A stretch of DNA of 64,000 nucleotides from Meandrina meandrites (taxonomy: Eukaryota > Cnidaria > Anthozoa > Scleractinia > Meandrinidae): positions 5,638,501-5,702,500 of the forward strand of contig OY855906.1 of NCBI GenBank assembly GCA_963693305.1, read 5' to 3'. Shown in pieces: positions 10,261 to 20,076 of the stretch. How positions within the stretch are numbered: position 1 is the first letter of the stretch; each line of letters begins with the position of its first letter. The position numbers and the translations under genes are program-made. The notes below the pieces were generated by a model. The model was not told the DNA's origin. It made no database searches and was given only the letters and a program-made list of their open reading frames with translations.

Positions 10261-12450
10261 TATCGGCAACTTGAGTCAAAATAGATAAAAACATCACTTA
10301 TTAGGTAGTCTCGTCAGTTTGGCCGCGGAATGAAAGATACATTTCTCACCGGAACGGTTTAAGCACACCGTACTCCATGATTTCCCATTTTGTATCCACT
10401 TAAAAATTGATCTGTGTTTCTTCATTTTAATTTCATTTTTATCACCCACAGCGAAAAGTATTCCTTTGAGAAATTAAAATATTTCCTTGGGAAATTAAAA
10501 CAGTCCCTTGAGAGTTTGCAAGAATGTGGTAAGAGAGTGCCTTCGATGCCCACCGAGCTTCTATTTGTACTTTTTAACAAGCAAAATAGTCGAAAAAAGG
10601 ATGAAACAGCTTTCCGCGATTGCAACCCTGCTTTATCGGTTCTGGCGGTGTTGGTGTCTTGCAAAGTTACTTTTTCACTCAGTATCAGCCTTGCTGTATT
10701 ACTGTAGTGTTTTTACAGTATAAGTATCATTATCAAATACTGCATGCTTGAGACAAAATAATATTCCTCAAATCACTACAACTGCAATTAGCCTTTACAA
10801 ACCAGAACCAGGAATCCGACGATTTTTGCTATACTTCAGCTTACACTGTAACGGTGTAAACGGTGTATCACATGGAAATTAATAACGAATAAAATTAGAA
10901 AGTAATATAAATTAGATTTTAAACATGCCGAATTTTCCCTTTCTGTGACTGCTACGATCTGTAAATTCGTTAGCGATGTCAAAAAAACACTCTTCATGAC
11001 TGTTTATCATTGTCAGGTTGCTAAATTTTTCTTGCGTCACTGTTGAGCAAAATCTTCTCTCGTTGGGCGGTGGAAACTGAATAATTGTTCACCAGATGCA
11101 CTTGTCTGGATTTACCAATAGGGAACTAAATCAAAAACACAGTTAATCATCAACTTCTGGATGGGCGTTCAAATGAAATACTTTTAGTAATTGTCGGTTC
11201 AATAATAATTTTTTTTTTCGTTTCTTTCTTTCTTTACTTAAGTTCTTATTATGTATTGTTGTTTTAACTATAAAAAAGTGGGGCCCCTCCCTCTGCGCTG
11301 GCCCTGGTGTTACGAGTACGCAGAAGTGTATGTACTCACGTATACTGTTGGTTTTTTTTTCTGTCATAAAGCGTAACAGGTGTCGAAAAAAGCAAGGAAA
11401 TGGGGTTTCCTCGTTTCCAAGTGCTGTCGCCACGAACGCCGTAAGTGTCATTAATTTTATCGAGAAATTTGGGCTTTGTTTTAGCGGGAAAGAAATGGCA
11501 GCAAGCTTGACGCGGACCGAAATTTTACTTATCATCTTGGGAGGGTAGGGGGTGGGGGTGGAGGGTTGATATGAAACCAGCTTGTATCTACATCTTTTAA
11601 TGGACGCGATTATTCCATGTACATTCACGGTCTTCAGAGGATGAGCAAAGTGCAAATAATTATTGGGAAATCGCGCGGAAAAGAACGTTCTGTATAACCG
11701 CTGAAAGTGCGTTTACTTACGTGGACGAACATAATAGCCTACGGAGAGACGTACGTACAAATAAACCTTTTTTTAAAACTTTTGAATGCAGGGGACCACA
11801 AAATCATGAATAAAAGAACCGAGGTATATAAACAAATTTATATTTATATGGAGACGTTGTCGAAACGTTCGGATTTTTTAGCCTTGTACGCTCATAATTT
11901 GATATAAATGCTGTTCAGTGTCATTTCAAACTCCCTTTGTCAAAATTCAGCCTATCAAATCATGTGTCTCTAGAGACACCTGTTTCTCTAACCTGTGACC
12001 AGGCGTTCTTTCTTTTTTTTCGCGGCGCGAAGAAAGAAAATAAAGAAAGTAAGTTTCATTTATTGTCTTCAATTTCTATCTCAATCTACAGCAAAAGTCA
12101 TTCAAATGCAACAAGCGGCAGGGCATTTTGTGACACAAAAACAGTAATACACCAAGGAGGACACCAGGCAGAAGTGTACATGTCGTGGTTCAATTTCACC
12201 CTTGGTACAGTCTGGTATTTTCCATACTGGAACAAAGGAAAATACCAAATTGTACAAACTCTATTATTAAACCACAACACGTAATATTTCCACTTAATTA
12301 CTTCCCAAATGTCACACTACCTTTGGTCAGCATTTTTAATAAACGGCACGCAATGCATGCAGAAGCGATGACATTTCGCATGGGGTCTTTAAGAATGTCA
12401 AAGAAATTTGACAGAAATTTCAAAAAAGTAAATAAAAGTAGCTGACAGCG

Positions 12451-13038
12451 TCTGTGCTGAATGATTGTTCGACAAAAGTTGCGTTATCTTGCAGTGAGAC
12501 ATCCGAAACTGACGACATACGATACAAGGTCAAACGCTGTCTTTTTGTTTTTTAAAAAAAATTAAAGATTTCTGTTTACTAAATCTAATAAAATACATCA
12601 AATATAATTTCTCTTTCGTTTATACTTAGAATCGGTCCTTTCTAACTGCCCGGGAGTATTTTGCTTTGAGTTCTACGCGGTGTTTTCTTGTTGAGAGAAA
12701 CTTGATTTCTTTTCTACTGACGTTTATTCCTGAACAACTTCTGTGTTCAATGATTGTTCGAGAAAAGTTGCGTTATCATGTAGCGCGACATCCGATACTG
12801 ACGACATACGATACAAGGTCAAACGCTGTCTTGAAAATGTTTAGCCCTTTTCTTTTAAAAAATGTAATGATTTCTGTTTACTAAATCTAATGAAACACAT
12901 CAAATATAATCTGTCTCTTTCGTTTATACTTAGAATCGGTCCTTTCTAACTGCCCGGGAGTATTTTGCTTTGAGTTCTACGCGGTGATTTCTTCTTGAGT
13001 TAAACTTGAATTCTTTTCTACTGACGTTTATTCTTGAA
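12451..13038. repeat. Tandem duplication of a 290-bp intergenic segment
   Basis: Unit 1 (about 12451-12739) and unit 2 (about 12740-13038) share long stretches such as GACGACATACGATACAAGG and CTGCCCGGGAGTATTTTGC. Neither unit codes for protein in a convincing frame. Confidence 0.85.
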
Positions 13039-13953
13039 GTTAGTTATCAAACCATGCACCTAGTTCCCAGTGCTCTTCGGTTCAATTCAGGGAGTAATCG
13101 TAACACCAAAAATTCCACCGCTTTTCCGCTTTCCAACATTAACCGATGACGTCATAAAATGACGTCATCACTTAAAAAGGAAAGAAGTCATCAACACTTC
13201 TTTTAGGACATGAACAATCTCTTTGGTCAGAATTCCTGCAGTGCAATGTTTAAAGAAAGTTCTGCTGGAGTCACTTGTAAATAAGTTCAACAAAGTGGTA
13301 TAGCTGGTCCTGATTTTTATTGATCAATATCGTACTTTACTTTTTACAAATTCAAAAGTTTCCTAAACCTCTAGATACGTTAAACTACAAATTTATTGTT
13401 ATAAATAAGAACTAATTTGACTTGTTCAAGTTTTGAGGGACTATGTTTTCTTTTTGTTAGTGGGTTTCAGTGCAGACTGTGACCCTCTTAAACAAAACAC
13501 CTAGAAAGTTGTAGCATAAAAGGAGTCTTGTCCGATCATTTTTTTTTGGCCCAAGTTGTTAATCATCCACCAATTGAAAGCATAAATAGGTCTAAACAAA
13601 CAAACATGCAAACAGACTGACAACCTGCACCCGTTTTGGTGAACATAAAAAAAACTTGTTTACCTTTCTAAGTTATGTAAAAATAAAATTATATAAGTGA
13701 CTCTTTAAGTGTTTTTTTCTTACAGGACAATAACATGTTTTGGTTTTATATTACCAGGCCACTGAGTTTATGATGTGCCTTGACTGAAAAACTTTAAACT
13801 TGAATATTTCCATGCCCAAAATGGTGTGATCCACCCTGGGAGGTGTCATCAGCATGGAATAGGATACCGTGATTTTGAAAACTACTTCTTGCCTTGCTCA
13901 TATTTTGTAACAGAAGCTAATATATTAGAAAACTGTTTGATGCATGGCTTTGT

Positions 13954-15046
13954 TTATTGTATCTGATATCCCTCATTGCAGTGGATGACAACTTTAATTG
14001 CTCCTCCAGCACCGGTTCTTGAAGTCTCAAAGGCGTCAACAGACTGTTCCAGCTTGAAGTGATGAGTTATCAGTGGCTTGACATTCACTGCCCCAGATGC
14101 AACCAGTGCCAGGGCTGTGGGATAGCTGTGAGACAAAATGATATAAAGTTAAATTAACAAAGTGCTGATGTGAGGCTAGGCACAGCACAGCATGGGATGG
14201 TACAGAGGGGTAAAGTGAAGCTAAGCAAAGCCCAGGTGGTGTTTGGGGAAGGAGGGTGGGGGGGGGTGGGTACTTCCTCTTAGACACCGATGAGGATACT
14301 CTTCATATTTCTTTGGGCCTCTTGGGTAAAGCCTGCATACGAGCCTAGTGGCCCATCAGGCCAGATTGAGCTTATCCCAGTTTCCATAGCTTGAAACAAA
14401 TAGGTGGAGAGAGGTACTATGAGAGTAAAGTGTCTTGCCCAAGAACACAACGCACTGCCCACACCAGTGCTTGAGCCTGGACTGCCCAATCAGGAGTCCA
14501 GCACACTAACCATTAGTCCACCGCACCTCCCACAGGACCTCTAAGGGATAACGATAAACTTGAGTCGAGCCCACCCTTTGATGGGTGCACCCCCATCACT
14601 TTTATGTGGGACTCCCCAACCTCCCACCCCAGGAGTAAAACAAAAATAGCTAGAATACCATCAATAATTTTATTTCATTAAAATGAATGTTATACAGGCG
14701 AACCTCTTTACCATGGACACCAAATGGGCAAATGCTGAAGTGTCCAGATTACCAAGGTGTCTCGACTATTGGAAGTAGAGATTATTATATGAATTCTGGT
14801 TTCCCTTGGACCAAGCAAACTATTGATTATATCGTAGTGTTCACCAGCAGAAGTTTGACTGTATTACCCCAAATAACTTACCAATTAACGTATCTAAATA
14901 TTCCTCTGATGTCCACTTCTCTAACCAAAGCATCCACAATGGGAAATTGGACTTCGGGTTTTCCCATCCCCACTACCACAAGAGTGCCTCCTGGCTTAGT
15001 TGCCTAAAATAAAGATGCATGAGACTGAGTAGCAGATAGAGTGGAA

Positions 15047-15123
<77 letters not shown>

Positions 15124-18100
15124 GTCAGTCAGTCAGTCAGTCAGTCAGTCAGTCAGTCAGTCAGTCAGTCAGTCAATAAAGCAATCAAAGTGCGTTGACT
15201 GGTAAAAGGCTTGGATTGAACTACCGGTGATGTGTATTTAAATTTTCGTGGCTGCATAGTTTGCAGAAGAATTGAATCTCTTCAACAAACAGGGAGACCA
15301 ATAATGCTGGGACCAGATGGCAACACTAATATAATCAAATTACTAATATCAATTATTTCAACTAATATCAATCAATAAATCAAATTATAAATAAATAAAT
15401 ATTAAATAAATAAATATTAAATAAGTGCCATTATGTCATATTAATTGCAGACAATGTAAAAGAACAAAGAATCCACCCTGATGTGATAGTTTAGAAATAT
15501 TCGATTAAATTGTCTCCAGAGCCCCTTTTTCATTTGGTCAATAGCTTTTTGAGCATGCTCATTTTCGACTGTTAGCCAATCCGCTTTGGGCATAAAGAAG
15601 TCCGCAAATTACAGACTCTTACACTGGACTTGACCAGAGTCCATGTTCTTGGTGCTAACCAAGAAAAGTGGGATCTGGGAACAACATTGAGTGATAATGT
15701 ACGGTAAACTTTAATGATAATTTATTATCTCTCTTGAGAATTCAAGGGCCAACTAACATGAATGCCTGCATGGAAGCTAGACTCAGCTCCACTGCATTCA
15801 ATGGTTTGATCAGCCATTCCCAGACAATCTACAATTTTCTTGGCCAAGTCACGGCTATCTTTGGTGGTGTCCACTTTGATGATATAATCAGCACCAAGTT
15901 CCTTGGCTTTGTTTAGCCGGCCTTCATCGATATCTGGAAAAAAAGCCAGTCGATCACTTTATGTTCTTTGTTATCTTTATAATTATTGACTAAGCCATTA
16001 AATCCATACAAATAAACTGCTGGAGATAGTTGACAGAGGAATAACAAAATATACTGTTTATACTTCTTGCTAGGCAATTGAAAAGTTCTATGGAAACCTA
16101 AGTTCAATGAGCTAAGCTAAGCTGAGCTACGCTAAGCCCTTTGCAGAAGTTCAACAAATTGAAAAAATTCTCAGATATTTTCATTTTCAGCTTCCTTTCA
16201 ATGGTTTCATTTTCATTCAACAAGGCAGACAGTTTCTGAAACATTTCTAGTAACTAATTGTATAACAAACAACTGCAGTGTTCACCTGTGATGGCCACTT
16301 TGCTTGCACCACAAGCTTTGGCAGTCATAAGGTTAACTAAACCAATTGGACCTGTAATAACACAATCAAATAAATTTATTAACAGCTTGCTTGATATTTT
16401 GAAATTATTCAAAAATTATTTTTATGACAAATTTTGTTTACCAATAAGCCAGCTAAATTAAAGTACAACTTCTCACCAGCTCCACAGACCAGCACATTGC
16501 TTCCAATGGAGATGCGGGCCCTATGACAAGCATGTACAGCAACAGACAGTGGTTCTAGGAGAGCTCCTTCCTCAAACGAGACATGATCAGGAAGCCTGAA
16601 GCAATGGAAATCAATGGATCAGTTTTACCCTAATTTAAGATATTGATAGTACACTCCACAAAATTACTGGAAATAACTGATTGGACGATAGCAGTTAATT
16701 AATCCCAAATAGTACTCCCTATTACTCTTCTTTTTGAAGTTGACACAAAGTTTTAAACCTTAAAACAGTCTTCCAAGGATTTCTGAAGGTCAACCCAAGG
16801 CATTGGGATATTTCTGAAGTTGACCCGAAGTTTTTCAGCACATTAACAACAATGACTTACTTACTTGAAACAAAAGTCAGCAGCATGAACAAAGTATCTG
16901 CACAGTGAGCCATCATACGGTGGGGTGGCAGCAAACTTCATGTCTGGACACAAATTGTAACGGCCTTCCTTGCAAAAGGAACAAAGCCGACAGCCCACTC
17001 CAGGTTCAATGGCCACTCTGTCACCTAAACAACAGCACAACAAAACACAGGAACAACTGAGATCAGACTATAAAATGTTTACACAGGAGGAAATATACTT
17101 ATTTGACTAGCTTTCTATCCAGGTAGTTAGCAATTTTCTTAATAGAGCAAAGCACATCTGAACATGAATAACTGCCTCCTCAACCTTAGCTGGAATGAGG
17201 TGAAACAAAAGAAAGCAGATAGTGTGGAATAGCACTTACTTGTACACCCCATCTACAGAATACATGGTGCCCTTAGTGACATGCAAATTGTAAGCTATAA
17301 TCAAGAACACTGTGGGAAGCATGGTGGCCTGGTGCTTAGTGCAATGGACTCCGAATCAACCAGTCAGGGTTTGAGCCCTGGGTGGGGTCATTGCGATGTG
17401 TTTTTAGCCAAGATTTTTTACTCTAATGGTGCTTCTCTTCACCCAAAAAATTTATGCTGCGAATAACCCTGTGATGGCCTAGCATCCCATCCAGTGGAAG
17501 TACAAATACTCCTAGTCACTTCCAGCCTGTGTACATCCGTCTTCTCCCCTCCAAAAAATCGGGGAGAGACTCTCCCTGATTTTTTTGAGGGGAGAAGACG
17601 GATGAACAAAGGCTAAGTCACTTCAAGCTACAGAAACCAGAGTTAAGTGGCAGCCATTGTAACGGGCCACTTGGCTCAAATGCCGACTTAAAACCACCTT
17701 ACTCACTAATTGGGAACATTATAAACTTACCAACTTTAAGGTCTGTAACCCCTTCACCTACAGCAGACACTACTCCACTTGATTCGTGTCCAAGCACCAT
17801 GGGTGCTGTGAGGATGAAATCTCCAATTCTTCCCCTCTTCCAGTAATGCACATCAGAGCCACATATTCCAACAGCATGCATTGCGATTTGCACTTCTTTA
17901 ATTTGGCAAGAAGTAGATTCAAGTTATTTAAAAAAAAAATAAAATGAAATTGTATCAATTACTATAAATACTGACTACTACATAAGCTATAGTCTTTTTC
18001 GCAGCCATTGTTTGGGCTTGTCATGCTGGAGAGAGTGTTGCGTGACGAGCCCAAACAACGGCTGTTAAGGGGACTACATGAGCTACGACAAAAGTTATTT

Positions 18101-19001
18101 TATTAGTGAAACCCTGATCACTAATTTTGTTGTAATGCTGTGAATGAAAGCTTGTGTGGGGTGGTGCTTCTGAGGCTAGATCAAACCCGAAACTTGTTGG
18201 CAAAAGTGCAATGCAAGGGGTGTCGAATGGTAAATGCAAGACTTTGCGAGACTGATACATTTTCTGCGAGCCCGAGACTTCCTCGAGACGATGAGACCCA
18301 TGGAATTTGGCTTAAATTTTGCGAGACGCGCATTTTTTGAAGGACCATTCACTACCCCAAATGCACAACTATCAGGCATTACATGACATTCACATATAGA
18401 TGTACAAAACAGTGCCTAGTGTAAAAGTTCTTGAGAACTGGGGGGGGGGGGGGAATCACAAGGCAAATATTGCCTTTTCACTGTAGTCTATGGTCTCATC
18501 CTAGTTTCAGCCCCAAATGTTGTTCTTGGCTAATAGTCGTTGCCAATCTAGTCCCTGTACAACAGAAGGTTATTCAAAATAGCGCGTCCTCTTCCATTTT
18601 AGAGGTGATTAATTTTGCATTTGTTTTCGCGTGACTTCAGTTTATCCTTTATTTTTTGCTGGCTCACACCTTTTAAATTTTCACAGACGCCAAACTAGCT
18701 GTAGACCAAAATAAATTCAATAAATTTAATATTTATCCAACAGAAAAATTAACAACGTGCCACAAGAACTAGTTCGAGTCATTCAAAGTACGGAAGTTAA
18801 AACTTTTCAGCTAACAACTGAACCACCTACCGCCCTTGCCAGGTTGCGGGATGGGGCGTTCTTCCTGCGAATGAAAAACACATTGCTACACAAAGCACCC
18901 AAATATCTGAAATTCAGAATGCAGCAGAAAATAAAATGTATTCCTACCAAGCAAAGATCGTCCACTTTACGAAGCACAGCAGATAGATTCTTCGTCGCCA
19001 T
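13954..19001 (-). CDS. SORD: Sorbitol dehydrogenase, tandem copy B, 9 exons, 355 aa
   Basis: Coding exons in order: 18948-19001, 18831-18864 (34-nt microexon [11 protein letters not shown]), 17731-17895, 16865-17024, 16477-16595, 16286-16351, 15758-15933, 14882-15003, 13954-14125; they total 1068 nt and every length equals copy A. Catalytic zinc ligands Cys41, His66-Glu67 and Glu152, the structural-zinc cysteines 96/99/102/110 and GAGPIG are conserved. The pocket stretch reads [11 protein letters not shown], with Tyr47 and Phe56 as in vertebrate sorbitol dehydrogenases (their Tyr50 and Phe59), so copy B looks closer to the ancestral enzyme. Other differences from copy A include Arg for Gly in the HACHRA.ISIG stretch and GMGKP for GLGKP. 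No frameshift or stop is seen, and splice borders are canonical. Expected to be cytosolic and NAD-dependent. Confidence 0.93.
14326..14533 (-). mobile_element. tRNA-derived SINE in SORD copy B intron 8 (same insertion as 4251-4541)
   Basis: Same position, orientation and head as the copy A SINE but shorter by an internal deletion, and its flanking duplication has decayed (GGGCCTCTTGG against AGGACCTCTAAGG). Confidence 0.82.
15047..15174. repeat. Compound microsatellite (AATC)19(AGTC)13 in SORD copy B intron 7
   Basis: Nineteen AATC units run directly into thirteen AGTC units. Copy A has only AATC units at the same site. Confidence 0.95.
17313..17697 (+). mobile_element. tRNA-derived SINE in SORD copy B intron 3, interrupted by a hairpin
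   Basis: The head GGGAAGCATGGTGGCCTGG and B-box-like GGTTTGAGCCC match the SINE at 6902. The body is interrupted by the inverted repeat at 17527-17604, which copy A lacks. Confidence 0.8.
17527..17604. repeat. Short inverted-repeat insertion inside a SINE
   Basis: CATCCGTCTTCTCCCCTC at the left and GAGGGGAGAAGACGGATG at the right are exact complements, with near-complementary sequence between. It is absent from the paralogous position in copy A (about 7104). Confidence 0.85.
18001..18066. repeat. Short hairpin element in SORD copy B intron 2
   Basis: GCAGCCATTGTTTGGGCTTG and CGAGCCCAAACAACGGCTG are near-perfect inverted repeats around TGCTGGAGAGAGTGTTGCG. A small MITE-like insertion. Confidence 0.7.
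18216..18359. mobile_element. 144-bp MITE with AGGGGTG termini and 6-bp target duplication
   Basis: The left end AGGGGTGTCGAATGGT mirrors the right end ACCATTCACTACCCC, with GAGAC-rich motifs inside. It is flanked by AATGCA at 18210-18215 and 18360-18365. Ends and duplication length match the larger element at 40151-42054. Confidence 0.78.
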
Positions 19002-19080
19002 TGTCGGAATGTCACCCTACGGCCTTCGACAAGTTAGTTGTACCAGTCAGTCTTTGAATGGAAGCCTGGATACTAATCCC

Positions 19081-20076
19081 TTACGTCTGTCACGTGATAT
19101 GGCATTCTTGGCACGTGACTCCCAAACGGGTTCGGACATTTGTGGGAAATGAAACCAACTGAAAATTCTGGAGGTGATGAATTCTGAGATCTGAGATGTC
19201 GAACTTCTCTGTAGTATATTTAGAATTTATAATATGTGTCTTATGTCTTGTTGACTTTTCTGGATTCTTTATGCTCACAATTCTTGAAAAATTGTACCAA
19301 GGGGTTACATAGTAAAAACACCTTCAAGCTGGTTGAATAAACAACAACAACAACAACAGATAGAAGCACCTTGTTCTTTATTAGAAAAAAGTGTCAGGAT
19401 CTCAGGCTAGGATGAACTGAGAAAAAACCTTCTCAAATTTGCATTAAGAAAAATACCTTTCTGCAGGATTGACGTGAATAGGAAATTTATTGGGATTTTT
19501 CATTTGTATAAAAAAAAACACCAGTAAATTGGACTGAGAACTCAGTAATTTACATTTTTATGGTTCGATTCAGTTTACATGAACTTCCATCACATTGTTG
19601 ACACACATAAATGTCACTCACTTAGTTTACTGAAATCCACATCTTGAAGAAAAGAACTTGTTACATATTTCTGGCTTAACATCATGTGCTATAAATAGTT
19701 AGTCTCTGATGTCCCTAACAAATCTGTAATTAATGCAGAGTTACACATGCAAAAAAAAATTAAGTTCCTGCTGAATATAATCTATTCGAACATTACAACT
19801 GACACTGGCCAAATACAAAAGTGCTCTACAACACATGTACCTCATTACACAGCTATTTATAACTACTAAACTTTATGGTTTTGGAAGAGCAATTATTTTA
19901 GGTGACTAATTTTGGCAAATTTGGAGAATAAAATTTGTTTAACAGTCATTATTTTCTTTTATTAGGTAAGCCACTTTCTTGTTCGCAAAAAAGTATATAA
20001 TAGGGTAAACAAAGATTGGTGTTTTGATCTACTGTTATTGATACTTTTGAAGGATTTCATTCGGATCTGAATCTTT
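19081..20076. other. Intergenic / ANAPC4 3' flank
   Basis: No coding exon seen. An (AAC)n tract at about 19335-19359, preceded by GGTTGAATAAAC, resembles the tail of a retroposon. Minus-strand AATAAA candidates for ANAPC4 lie at about 19956 and 19376. Confidence 0.5.

Larger units (their letters stand above)
8767..13953. other. Intergenic region between the SORD copies
   Basis: No gene could be supported. Contents are the SORD copy A promoter next to 8766, a poly-G/poly-C bounded MITE (8827-9091), a fold-back palindrome (9163-9356), an inverted-repeat element with CGGCAACTTTT motifs (9535-10260), a family 2 palindrome (12181-12281), a 290-bp tandem duplication (12451-13038), two TGACGTCA palindromes close together (13147-13154, 13160-13167), and the SORD copy B 3' flank from about 13263. 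I see nothing definable in about 10300-12180. Confidence 0.6.
13263..19080. repeat. Tandem segmental duplication, unit B (SORD copy B plus flanks)
   Basis: Counterpart of 3170-8822. All nine SORD exons are retained with identical exon lengths. Both shared SINEs are present, so the duplication followed their insertion. Confidence 0.85.

Noticed and set aside
11143..11655. 170-codon minus-strand open frame between the SORD copies
   Set aside because: Composition is low-complexity (Lys/Arg run, Pro-rich patch), there is no family resemblance and no splice structure supports it.
15047..15174. Regular direct repeats that could suggest a CRISPR-like array
   Set aside because: Four-base units without spacers, in an animal intron: a microsatellite.
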